This document shows, piece after piece, positions 14,839 through 23,065 of a stretch of DNA of 35,172 nucleotides. The translations under genes were made by a program, and so were the position numbers. Within the stretch, counting starts at the first letter, position 1, and each line of letters starts with the position of its first letter. The stretch comes from Bacillota bacterium (GTDB lineage: Bacteria; Bacillota; Clostridia; Lachnospirales; Lachnospiraceae), in NCBI GenBank assembly GCA_023391695.1, contig JAEWAK010000029.1, positions 1-35,172 on the forward strand. The letters are read 5' to 3'. The notes under the pieces were generated by a model, which saw only the letters and a list, made by a program, of their open reading frames with translations, searched no databases and was not told where the DNA came from.

Positions 14839-15741
14839 TTACAGACTTCTCCAATCCCTGTTAAACCGGTACAGTTTTGATGGCCTGTGCCCTGCATCCT
14901 TCGTAAACTGGTCGGTCTCAATGACCATGCCTGCAATTTTTCTTCGGAAAGCAGCCGCAAGAAGCTCTCTGCCGAGTATAACTTCATAGACCTGCTGGAG
15001 CTCCGACAAAGTAAAGAGTTCCGGCATCAGATTAAAGGCGATATCGGTATATTCAATCTTATTCCTAAGCCGCTCCATTCCATATTCGATCATTTTCGCA
15101 TGGTCGAAGGCAATGCCCTTTGACTCTGCAACTTCCCTGGATTTCTTTATTACCTTTCCTTCCACGGTTTCAATCACTTTCACCGCTGCGGATAAGGTTT
15201 CCGCTCCGTTCCAAAGCTCTATGGAATACTGCTTTTCCGAAATAGCTCCTGCTTCCGTGACTGTTTTCTTATCCTGGTTTAGGCTAAATTTTAAATTGAA
15301 CCATTTAGCATCGTCGGCATCGTCTCCGGCAAGTATATTTAATTTGGTACTGTCCGCAAGGGCCATATAGGAGCTGCTGATCACTCTGGTCCTGGGATCC
15401 CTGTCTACATCCCCCCAGGTATATAACTGCTCCATATACACATTATCTACATTTGTTTCTGATTTCAGTTCCCGTCTGGCAGCCTCTTCCAGACTTTCCG
15501 CTACCGTTACAAAGCCTCCGGGCAATGCCCACTGCCCCATATATGGGTGGTTTCCCCTTTTAACCATAAGAAGTTTCAACACTTTTTCCGGAAGTTTGCG
15601 GTAATTATCTTCTGCTTCGTTTACTACGCTAAAAATCAGCATGTCTACGGTAACAGAAGGCCTTTCATATTTACCTGCATCATACTTTTTCAGGAACTCA
15701 TCTTCTGTTAAACCTTGTCCGTTAACCAAATTCTCTTCCAA
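14839..15741 (-). CDS. NrtR-like Nudix-domain transcriptional regulator (degenerate Nudix box)
   Basis: A 300-residue protein starting with TTG 15741; AGGAGGA eight bases upstream fixes the start. Residues 28-150 form a Nudix domain (SVTVDMLIFSV, KLLMVKRGNHPYMGQWALPGGF). The Nudix box at 76-98 reads REL-K-SET-NV where REUxEExGU is expected, so one metal-binding Glu is Ser and the Gly is Asn. This suggests a sensor rather than an active pyrophosphatase. Residues ~215-300 resemble the winged helix of NrtR (PELFTLSELQQVYEVILG, NRDW-like end). NrtR proteins repress NAD-metabolism genes and respond to ADP-ribose. Its promoter shares an operator-like element with the SPFH operon, so it probably controls both. 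Confidence 0.85.
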   Translation of the reverse strand: MEENLVNGQGLTEDEFLKKYDAGKYERPSVTVDMLIFSVVNEAEDNYRKLPEKVLKLLMVKRGNHPYMGQWALPGGFVTVAESLEEAARRELKSETNVDNVYMEQLYTWGDVDRDPRTRVISSSYMALADSTKLNILAGDDADDAKWFNLKFSLNQDKKTVTEAGAISEKQYSIELWNGAETLSAAVKVIETVEGKVIKKSREVAESKGIAFDHAKMIEYGMERLRNKIEYTDIAFNLMPELFTLSELQQVYEVILGRELLAAAFRRKIAGMVIETDQFTKDAGHRPSKLYRFNRDWRSL

Positions 15742-15780
15742 TTTATCGTCCTCCTATAGCTAAATGGAATGTAGTTCATC

Positions 15781-15850
15781 GATATTAATTAATAAATTGT
15801 TTTTATCATTTTATTAATATCATTATAGGGGGCTTTTCTTACTGTGTCAA
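15781..15850 (-). promoter_or_regulatory. Sigma-A promoter and operator-like element of the Nudix regulator gene
   Basis: Read on the minus strand, TTGACA (15850-15845), a 17-bp spacer and TATAAT (15827-15822) form a consensus promoter. The sequence just downstream (29 bp, 15799-15827) matches the element after the SPFH promoter (20389-20417) at 24 of 29 positions. GATATTAAT/ATTAATATC half-sites also face each other at 15781-15789 and 15813-15821. An operator here would block transcription start, so autoregulation is likely. Confidence 0.8.
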
Positions 15851-16077
15851 TATTAATTCATATATCTGACAGGACAAACACATGATGGTTAATACTCCAG
15901 AAAGCAGGTGGCTTTCGGATGCAGCCTGGAGACTTTTACCTTTTACACACAAATTTCCTTATGACACTTAACTCCAAGAAATTACGTCCGAAGTGAAAAG
16001 TTGATTGTCTGAGCAGCCTCATCTGGGCGGTGAGTTTTCCTCTCTTTCCACTCCTGCTTTAAGTAATTTGAATTTCA
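15851..16077. other. Spacer after the methyltransferase gene, one hairpin
   Basis: CTCCAG 15895-15900 pairs with CTGGAG 15926-15931 and encloses a second stem (GAAAGC/GCTTTC). It lies about 150 bp past the methyltransferase stop and has no T tract, so its role as a terminator is uncertain. The remaining sequence shows no gene. Confidence 0.4.
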
Positions 16078-18279
16078 TTAAATATTTATTTTCTCTATTA
16101 CAGCAATATAGGTACTGTCCGGAAGCCTTATCGGATTTCTGTTTTCATCATAAAACAGGATCTTCTGGGACAGCGCCACCGTATATCCTTCCTGAAGAAA
16201 ATGCTTAAACTCTATGATCCCTGCTTCGTCGCCCAATACTGCCTTTATAAACTTTTTAAAACTGCCTGGGGTAAAATAGCCGAACTGCTCATTTACCTCA
16301 TGAACATAAGACTTTTCTCCCCAGGTATAGGTATAAAGGAATTCCATGGCATCGTTAACCGGCATCCGTACTTCATTTTGACCGACCACCGTATACGAGA
16401 TTTCCCTCCCTTTAAAGTCCTTTGCATACCGCTCCAGAAATTGCATGCCTTCTTCGGATAAAAACCTTATAATTCTTTTTTGCTCTGCCGGTTCGGTCAT
16501 AATCCCGTCACGGATAATAATTCTTCCGCCCGGAGGTAAAACCTCAAATGCACTTTTAAATGCGGCGGCCAAGGTATCATGGTTAAATTTTTTACCCTTA
16601 TATTCAATATAAGAAAACAGTTCGTGCAGTATGGAGCAAAAGATGATCGTATCCACACTTCCCTTATCAATATACCGGCCGAGGTTAAGGGCATCCCCGT
16701 ATAATACATTCCATTTCCTGTTTTCCAGCTGTTTCTTCCTTTTCAGGCTGTCCAGGACGTTCTGGGCTATATCCACACCCAAAACCTTATTCTCCGGATA
16801 TCTTTCCTCGATCAGGTCCATCAATGCCCCGCCGCCGGGACCGATGTCAATAATACTGCTGCCTTTGATATAATCAAGTATGGCTTTTTTATAATCAATG
16901 GTCTGATTCATGGTCTGAAGATAGGATTCTTCTTCATAAAAGCGGTCATATTTATCCTTTCTGAGCCCAAACAGGTCAAACAACAGGATGATGGCACGCT
17001 CATAAAGAATGTCGGATTTCTCTGCCTCCATACAAAAATCAATCAGTTTACTGCCTGCTTCTGAAAACCGGAAATTAAAAAATACCGTATCATCCAGGTT
17101 ATCCTGAAAAGAAACTTCATGGGCGACATGGAGGCTTTCTTTATAACTGCCTTCCAGTATATTTTCTATTGTAATTTCCGAAAGATATTTCTCAATGATC
17201 CGTTTTTTATAGATATTGACCCGTTTTCTCCCCTCATGCTGGTAATAAATATTCTTCATCAGCCATTCAAAACTGATGTGTTTTGTTTGATCCAGGTTCG
17301 TATCCTGTGCAAGGAACAGAAATATCTTTAAAAATTCTTCCAAAGTAAAGTCAAACAGTGCAGCTTCGACATACCATAGATCAGCTTTCTCAAGGAGCCC
17401 GGCCATCCTGTCTGCAATCCTTTGATCCGAAAAGAATTTATGAAATTCCAGATCAAAATTCTCACCGTTTTTTATTGAAACAGTCCTTAAACGCCTTATT
17501 CTATCCTTGATATTGTACTGGATATGAAACTGACCGTTAATAATAAGTCCGATAATTTCATCCGTCTGCCCGCTTATATCCCTCCAGATCCCCTCATCAA
17601 CCGCAGATACAATACAGTAGTTGAGGGCTTTCAGTACTTCTCTTAGTTCGGGGACCGATATTTTACGGGATTTTACCAGTTCATAAAGGGGGCGGTTATC
17701 CATAAGAGGAACCTCTCCCCTTATATACTGTCCTATCAGGCCATGGGTCAGAATAAGATTGTATATGATCCACTTGGTATCCGTATCGGTTTCTGAAGAT
17801 TCTTCCAGGTAGATTTGGGCAGAACCGATATTGTGGGCATATAAGTTAATGTTTTCTTCCATCCACCGTTTTCTCTGATGGAGCAGCCCGGATTTCGAAA
17901 CTTCGGACCATTTTAAAGCCTCCTCGGTCAGGTGCAGCCGGTATTGGCTTAAATTTAGACTGTCAAGAGCTTTCAGGGTCTTCTCTACATAACCTAACAC
18001 ATAATTGTTATTTCTTTCTTCCAGAGAACTTACCCGTTCCAAATTCACATTCCATTCGGAGGTCAGGGCTAAGAACTTAAGCCATTTTTCCTTTTTCAGG
18101 ACCTGGTAATCACCGTTCTTTACTCTATTTATAGTGGTCAGAGATTTTAAAGTACGTCTCTTATTTTTACGACCCGGATCCTTTTTACCGTAATGGGCTT
18201 CTATTACATGGATGTTGCCGTTTGTCTGCGTTTTTAATTTATCATATTCTTTTATTCCTGCCGGCCTGAACAGTCTCAT
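16078..18279 (-). CDS. Large protein: novel ~465-residue N-terminal region plus class I SAM methyltransferase
   Basis: A 733-residue protein; ATG 18279 is preceded by GAGGT eight bases away. The C-terminal third is a class I methyltransferase: motif I SIIDIGPGGGAL (475-486), acidic Asp503 in VLGVDIA, GDALNL (528-533), IIFCSILHELF (545-555) and LPPGGRIIIRDG (581-592). Residues 1-465 match no family I can name. They are helical and charged, open with RLFRPAGIKEYDKL and a basic stretch GKKDPGRKNKRR, and contain many conserved-looking aromatic positions. The gene lies 87 bp after the NAD-kinase-like gene and is probably the third gene of the SPFH operon. The substrate is unknown; association with NAD-type genes is by position only. 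Confidence 0.85.
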   Translation of the reverse strand: MRLFRPAGIKEYDKLKTQTNGNIHVIEAHYGKKDPGRKNKRRTLKSLTTINRVKNGDYQVLKKEKWLKFLALTSEWNVNLERVSSLEERNNNYVLGYVEKTLKALDSLNLSQYRLHLTEEALKWSEVSKSGLLHQRKRWMEENINLYAHNIGSAQIYLEESSETDTDTKWIIYNLILTHGLIGQYIRGEVPLMDNRPLYELVKSRKISVPELREVLKALNYCIVSAVDEGIWRDISGQTDEIIGLIINGQFHIQYNIKDRIRRLRTVSIKNGENFDLEFHKFFSDQRIADRMAGLLEKADLWYVEAALFDFTLEEFLKIFLFLAQDTNLDQTKHISFEWLMKNIYYQHEGRKRVNIYKKRIIEKYLSEITIENILEGSYKESLHVAHEVSFQDNLDDTVFFNFRFSEAGSKLIDFCMEAEKSDILYERAIILLFDLFGLRKDKYDRFYEEESYLQTMNQTIDYKKAILDYIKGSSIIDIGPGGGALMDLIEERYPENKVLGVDIAQNVLDSLKRKKQLENRKWNVLYGDALNLGRYIDKGSVDTIIFCSILHELFSYIEYKGKKFNHDTLAAAFKSAFEVLPPGGRIIIRDGIMTEPAEQKRIIRFLSEEGMQFLERYAKDFKGREISYTVVGQNEVRMPVNDAMEFLYTYTWGEKSYVHEVNEQFGYFTPGSFKKFIKAVLGDEAGIIEFKHFLQEGYTVALSQKILFYDENRNPIRLPDSTYIAVIEKINI

Positions 18280-18366
18280 TGGTTAGTACCTCACTATATC
18301 AATTTTTCCCAATTATACTACAGTACCTTATGAATATCCAGTCGGTTTTTGTAAAAAAAACATATT

Positions 18367-19311
18367 TTATATTATTAAATGTCCTTTCTTTTCGGCAACG
18401 GTAATGATTGCTTCCATACCTGCGTTAAACGGAAGATAGTCGCTTTCAATGCCGTCACTGAAGATCACTCCGCTTTCCGGCATTTGTGACAGGATCTTTA
18501 AAGGTTCTCCCCTGGTTACTTTTCCGAAAACCATGTCCGCCTTGGAGGTTTTACTGGGGAAAGGCTCCCGAACCGAAAAATACAGATAATCCATATTCCA
18601 GGGCAGGCTGCTTTCCGGCTTTAGGTCAATCTCCTTACCGGAAATTCCGTTTACAAGACTTAGCGCACCTGCAAGTATACTCTTTAACCAGCCGGTAGAA
18701 CCCAGTCCGGTGGATATGATAATTCCGCTGGAAGACTGGTATTCCTTCCTTTGCCCTGACTGGATCTGATATCTGGAGGATACATGGGTCCTTTGCCCGA
18801 TAAAAAGATCATTTACCGCATAGATAAACTGGCCGTCGTTTAAGGACGCCTTTGCCATGGAAACTTCCTTTAAGGGCCTTTTCTTTTTAAAAACCTCCTG
18901 TACCACCGGTTTTAAATCGGAAACGGTAAAGGGAAGCAGTATGCCGTCCCATCTGGCAGGATCCGGGTTTACTCCGATCAGAGGCTGGTCATCCAGATAC
19001 TTTAATGTATTGGCGATAAGCCCATCCTGTCCCACAGCCACCACAATATCATCCTCTCCGAATATGAAATTGGGCACATACTCCCTGTCAACCACCTGGA
19101 CTCTTCCAAGGGTCTCCAGCTGGCTGCCAGCTTCCCGCACCGCTCTTTTGTATTGCTCGTCTTCCGAAATATAATCGGATATATCACTTCCCATATGCTC
19201 CATATAGAACCGGGCCTGGGCTATGGTGTTATACCTTGCGATCAGATCATCCAGCCTGGTTTTTCTTTTTATCAGTATGATTTTATTTTCCGTCAATCGA
19301 ACTGTGCTCAT
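18367..19311 (-). CDS. Divergent NAD-kinase-like protein
   Basis: A 314-residue protein whose ATG overlaps the SPFH stop (ATGA), so it is translationally coupled. It has the NAD kinase layout. The GGDG motif is GQDG (94-97, AVGQDGLIANT), the ND pair is at 167-168 (AVNDLF), the ATP/NAD loop is STGLGSTGW (200-208) with a preceding SSSGIII, and FSDGIESD (284-291) is the last DG motif. NAD kinases phosphorylate NAD to NADP in the cytoplasm. The first 85 residues are not NADK-like (RLDDLIARYNTIAQARFYMEHMG). The Gly-to-Gln change in the catalytic GGDG loop means activity or substrate may differ. It is not the expected housekeeping nadK in context. Confidence 0.83.
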   Translation of the reverse strand: MSTVRLTENKIILIKRKTRLDDLIARYNTIAQARFYMEHMGSDISDYISEDEQYKRAVREAGSQLETLGRVQVVDREYVPNFIFGEDDIVVAVGQDGLIANTLKYLDDQPLIGVNPDPARWDGILLPFTVSDLKPVVQEVFKKKRPLKEVSMAKASLNDGQFIYAVNDLFIGQRTHVSSRYQIQSGQRKEYQSSSGIIISTGLGSTGWLKSILAGALSLVNGISGKEIDLKPESSLPWNMDYLYFSVREPFPSKTSKADMVFGKVTRGEPLKILSQMPESGVIFSDGIESDYLPFNAGMEAIITVAEKKGHLII

Positions 19312-20324
19312 TTTGATCCCCTCATTAATCCCTGCAGCAGGTCCGGTGTTATATTCAGCTGGCCGATCTGTCCTGCCTTCTCCGCTAATCCCTGGAAAGC
19401 GATTGCGATCAGCTTATCCGGCTGCATTCCTATACTGGCAAGGGACTGTATAACATTCGGTTCTATCCCTTCCAGGGCCTTCATGACTGCGGATAATTCG
19501 TAGGCCTTTGCATCTGCTTCCGCTTTTGAATTCTGTACGGTAAGCTCAACCAGGTCTTTTTTCTTTTCTTCCAGGGTAGTTTCAAAATTCATCTGCTCCT
19601 CTTTTAATTGGTTCTGCTTTTGCTGTACTGCTCTTTGTGCTTCTATCTGGGTTTCCCTTACCTGCTTTTTCTTAGTTTCAATAGCAATTTCCGTGTTGAA
19701 TTCATTTTCCTTCACACGCCTTTCCTGCTCAATTGAGGCATTCCTTCTTTCATAGATCGCTTCATCGGCTTTCTTTAAGATCTGCTCTCTGGCCCGGGCT
19801 TCCAAAGCCCTGGCGGTTTCCTTATTCGGCAGGACAGCCAGTATGGACAGACCGAGTATCTCGATACCAAGAAAGTTGATCTCTTCATTTTTCTTAATTT
19901 CCTGCAAAATACCTTTCGCCAGGATTTCACTGGATTTAACGGCATCCTTAAGCTCCAGCCCCTCCAGCGTTTTCTTGGTGAGTACTCTTACTATATTGAT
20001 AACTCTTTGGGGAAGCTTCACAGGATCATCGGAAACATATCCTTTTCCTTTCGTATCAAGGGTGTAATTGAGAAGTCCGGCAATCTTTTTTTGATCCACA
20101 ATCCGGTATGTAACCTGCCCCTGGACCGTCACCGTCTGAAAGTCCGAGGTGACTTCCTCAAATATGAAGGGTGCTTCCGTGCTTCCTGCCGGTATCACAA
20201 CGATGGAGGTAGACGGAACATAATACCAGAATGACATTCCTGTGCTTTCCTTTACTATCTTACCGTTTCTGTACTTTAAGACATATTCACTTGGCTGAAA
20301 TTTAATAAATCTGAATCCTAACAT
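19308..20324 (-). CDS. SPFH/Band-7 domain protein without a membrane helix
   Basis: A 338-residue protein from ATG 20324, placed by AAAGGAGG seven bases upstream; an upstream ATG lacks this. Residues ~1-185 are an SPFH domain (FQPSEYVLKYRNGKIV, TVTVQGQVTYRIVD, VRVLTKKTLEGLELKDAV, INFLGIEILGLSILAVLPNKE). Residues ~190-285 form a long charged coiled coil (ARALEARAREQILKKADEAI and on to EEKKKDLVEL). A small C-terminal region ends in IGMQPDKLIAIAFQGL. There is no hydrophobic N-terminal anchor, unlike stomatins and flotillins, so it is likely a cytosolic ring- or cage-forming scaffold. First gene of the operon with the NAD-kinase-like and methyltransferase genes. Confidence 0.88.
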   Translation of the reverse strand: MLGFRFIKFQPSEYVLKYRNGKIVKESTGMSFWYYVPSTSIVVIPAGSTEAPFIFEEVTSDFQTVTVQGQVTYRIVDQKKIAGLLNYTLDTKGKGYVSDDPVKLPQRVINIVRVLTKKTLEGLELKDAVKSSEILAKGILQEIKKNEEINFLGIEILGLSILAVLPNKETARALEARAREQILKKADEAIYERRNASIEQERRVKENEFNTEIAIETKKKQVRETQIEAQRAVQQKQNQLKEEQMNFETTLEEKKKDLVELTVQNSKAEADAKAYELSAVMKALEGIEPNVIQSLASIGMQPDKLIAIAFQGLAEKAGQIGQLNITPDLLQGLMRGSK

Positions 20325-20388
20325 AATTTTGCCCTCCTTTAAGTTCATGGGATAGTCTTCCTGCTTCAATTACTGTTTTTTATTTTTT

Positions 20389-20440
20389 GTTAATATCATT
20401 ATGTTAATATCAATATATTACTATTTGTCATATTTGTCAA
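20389..20440 (-). promoter_or_regulatory. Sigma-A promoter and tandem operator-like repeat of the SPFH operon
   Basis: On the minus strand TTGACA (20440-20435), 17 bp, then TATATT (20417-20412). Immediately downstream GATATTAAC occurs twice with a 14-bp period (20411-20403 and 20397-20389). The block 20389-20417 matches the element after the Nudix-regulator promoter at 24 of 29 positions, which suggests one repressor acts on both promoters. Confidence 0.8.
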
Positions 20441-20485
20441 TACCTTTTTTTATTTTGTAGTATTTTATAAAATAAAGCATAAAAA

Positions 20486-20523
20486 GAGCTGCGCAATGTA
20501 GGTACTTACATGTGCGGCAGCTC
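20486..20523 (-). terminator. Hairpin terminator between the transglutaminase unit and SPFH operon
   Basis: GAGCTGC 20486-20492 pairs with GCAGCTC 20517-20523 with inner pairing of ATGTA/TACAT. On the minus strand it is followed by TTTTT. It would end transcripts of the genes at 20738 and 20570 just before the SPFH promoter. It belongs to the same hairpin type as 13804-13841. Confidence 0.8.
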
Positions 20524-20569
20524 GTATATCATGGTATGTAGTTGTGATCTTCTTATATCATAAACACTA

Positions 20570-20695
20570 TTATATCAATACTATTCTTTGATTTTTGTTA
20601 TTAATTGCTTGAATCTCTATTATAACTGCGAAATTGCCCTGCATTCTCAAGGCATTACCAGATTTCATATTATCGATCGCTTCCATGACATCCAT
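20570..20695 (-). CDS. Candidate 41-residue small protein after the transglutaminase gene
   Basis: A short open frame lies between the transglutaminase stop (20738) and the terminator at 20486. GGAGG at 20702-20698 is only two bases before ATG 20695 but well spaced for the in-frame ATG 20686. The product starts MDVMEAIDNMKSGNAL, continues RMQGNFAVIIEIQA and ends NNKNQRIVLI: amphipathic, with one beta-prone stretch. I know no family. It could be a real small gene or the tail of a lost one. Confidence 0.35.
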   Translation of the reverse strand: MDVMEAIDNMKSGNALRMQGNFAVIIEIQAINNKNQRIVLI

Positions 20696-20737
20696 TGCCT
20701 CCGGCTTTTATAGACTTTCTGCAAAAGTTTATTAATT

Positions 20738-22858
20738 TCATTTAACAACTTTTATTGTAATAGTTTTTTCACACTCATTCCAGCCATTATTTAACTTTAT
20801 GGTCAACTTTGCAGTTCCTTGTTTTATTCCCTGGATTTTATCTCCTGAAATACGAATTACTCCCTTGTCATCAGGTATACTTAACTCTCTAGTATTAATT
20901 TTAGGATAAGGATCATTTGTTATATACTTTATTTCCTCACCGATTTTAATCGTGCAGGAATTAATGATTATAGGATCTTCTTTCGTTTTTATTGCTTCAA
21001 ATAAATGATCTATTGATATCTTTTCTAAAGAAATATCAAAGTAATCATAATCAAAACCCTTGTATATTTTAGTATTATTCTCATATTTGTTTTTACTTCC
21101 CCATGTCGTATCTAATATGATCCAACGTTTTAAATTATTACAATATGCATAATTCCAGGCATGGCCAGGTCCTGACAAAAATGCATCCTGACTGGCTGCC
21201 GAGTACCCCTCATCTATTATACAAGGTATACCTATACTTTTTAACAAATCCATTGTTAAAATAGAATAACCTTCACACACCGCTCTTCGCGTTTGCAATA
21301 TTTTGGAACTGGAAATACTTGCTGAATTATTATCATAATATATATTATCAGCTACCCATGCATAAATTAATTTGATTTTATCATAATCCGTTTCTGCATC
21401 TTTTGTTATATTTAAAGCCATCTGTTTTACATCACTTGTAATACTGTCACTTTTTAAATTATTTGAAGGGCTTGATGCTTCAATCTTTGAAAATTCATTT
21501 TCATTGATTCTATTAATAATACCTTTTTCAAAAAACACTTCCCTATCCTTTATTACAAAAATAATATCATCACTAGTTCCAGAGTATGTATTGTTACCTA
21601 TTTGCTCTTGTATCGATTGATTGATAGAATACCTGCCATCCGGTAATCCTTCGACATTAAATGATCCATTAAAGGTTTTTGCTTCTGATAAATCCAATTT
21701 TACTGTATTATTACCTTCGCAGCTCAAAATCATCCTGTCTGAAGCAGAATCAACCTTACCGTCGTAATATATCCCAAAATTGTCAATCGTTAATTTTAAA
21801 TAATTATTTTGATTATAAGATGTTTGAAACGTTTTACTTTTTTCTTTATTAATATTATTTTGATCAGTTATGGTAAGGATGTCATTTATAGCTGTAGCTT
21901 CATGTTCAACAGAGTTTTCCAAAGAAGCCTTTACCTCATACTGCCCTTCTACTGTTGGCATTACACTCGACCAATTATCGTTACCATTTAAAATATTTTT
22001 ATAATAGACCCTTGCTGATGTACCATTGTTATCATCAACTGCTTCTACCGGACGGAGATTGTTAATATCCTGATTAAGGTTCTTAAAAGTTAAGTCTGCC
22101 TTTATTTTACTTAAAGGTATTTTAAATTCATTCAGATACGCAAAAATATCATTTGTTCTGTCCACATAATATACACGAAATTCCATATAATCCTTATTCA
22201 TAACGGTAATGGAGTCACCATATATTGTTATGGAATCTGAACTGCTTATAATATCACTTCCCTGGGAATTTTTATAATAATTCCTTCCGGAATAACCAGT
22301 CCCTGTTTCAATCATACTTAATATTCCATCTTTATTTATCTTTAGACTTTTTCCATTTTCATCTTTTAAAGTAATTTTTGCTGCAATATCTTCCTTAAAA
22401 CCGTAAACATTTTTTTCTGTTGTTAAATGTAGAATGGCTTTCGTCTTAATTTTACCATAGATTATTTCAAATTTATTATAGGAATACAAGTCCCAAGATT
22501 TTATATTCCACGTGTATTCATTATCTTCTGTTAATTCAAATCGTGCTAAATTAACATCAATATACGCTTCACTTCCCTTTTCATAATATTGTTTAATCTG
22601 CTTAACATAATAACCAGTTTTAGGTTTAACCGTTAATACATATTTATATTCTTCATTACCGGTTACTTCTTTGATGACAGCCGAACCATTTTTTCCTGAA
22701 GTTATTGCAGGTAAATTTGATGTGGCTGCATTCGTTAAAATAGTATTTGTCGTTAAGATTGCCAATAGTATAGTTATACTATATAGAACTTTCTTTACTA
22801 TTGCCCTTTTTGTTGACTTCAAGTTACAATTTTGGTTTTTCAAATTAAAAATATCCAT
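20738..22858 (-). CDS. Secreted transglutaminase-like (cysteine protease fold) protein with C-terminal Ig-like domain
   Basis: A 706-residue protein; GAGGAGG precedes ATG 22858. The N-terminus is basic with a hydrophobic segment (VLYSITILLAILTTNTIL) ending near TNAA, a Sec signal. Residues ~45-440 look like repeated beta-sandwich modules without a recognised family. The transglutaminase core lies at about 480-600 with a complete triad: Cys528 in RRAVCEGYS, His566 in GPGHAWNY and Asp583 in ILDTTWG. The C-terminal ~70 residues resemble a bacterial Ig-like (Big_2) module (DDKGVIRISGDKIQGIKQGTA in two parts). Such proteins act outside the cell on protein or peptide bonds. Its promoter (23021-23049) lies directly beside the insertion sequence. 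Confidence 0.87.
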   Translation of the reverse strand: MDIFNLKNQNCNLKSTKRAIVKKVLYSITILLAILTTNTILTNAATSNLPAITSGKNGSAVIKEVTGNEEYKYVLTVKPKTGYYVKQIKQYYEKGSEAYIDVNLARFELTEDNEYTWNIKSWDLYSYNKFEIIYGKIKTKAILHLTTEKNVYGFKEDIAAKITLKDENGKSLKINKDGILSMIETGTGYSGRNYYKNSQGSDIISSSDSITIYGDSITVMNKDYMEFRVYYVDRTNDIFAYLNEFKIPLSKIKADLTFKNLNQDINNLRPVEAVDDNNGTSARVYYKNILNGNDNWSSVMPTVEGQYEVKASLENSVEHEATAINDILTITDQNNINKEKSKTFQTSYNQNNYLKLTIDNFGIYYDGKVDSASDRMILSCEGNNTVKLDLSEAKTFNGSFNVEGLPDGRYSINQSIQEQIGNNTYSGTSDDIIFVIKDREVFFEKGIINRINENEFSKIEASSPSNNLKSDSITSDVKQMALNITKDAETDYDKIKLIYAWVADNIYYDNNSASISSSKILQTRRAVCEGYSILTMDLLKSIGIPCIIDEGYSAASQDAFLSGPGHAWNYAYCNNLKRWIILDTTWGSKNKYENNTKIYKGFDYDYFDISLEKISIDHLFEAIKTKEDPIIINSCTIKIGEEIKYITNDPYPKINTRELSIPDDKGVIRISGDKIQGIKQGTAKLTIKLNNGWNECEKTITIKVVK

Positions 22859-23020
22859 ATAGCCTCCTCGGTTAGCATATAATGTCATATTATTTTAGAT
22901 TGCTGCATTTTTAAACTATTTACTCATATTAAATTCCGCTGAAAGTTTAATATATTAAAATTTAATTTCTTCCACATACTCTCCTCTCATCATATTGATT
23001 AATTCGACACATTATACCAA

Positions 23021-23049
23021 ATTATACCATTATCTCAAATGATAATCAA
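23021..23049 (-). promoter_or_regulatory. Promoter of the transglutaminase gene, abutting the IS
   Basis: On the minus strand TTGATT (23049-23044), a 17-bp spacer and TATAAT (23026-23021) make a good sigma-A promoter; a second TATAAT lies at 23016-23011. The IS target duplication begins only 7 bp upstream of the -35, so native sequence upstream of the promoter has been displaced. Confidence 0.7.
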
Positions 23050-23065
23050 CCTGACGAACACGAGA

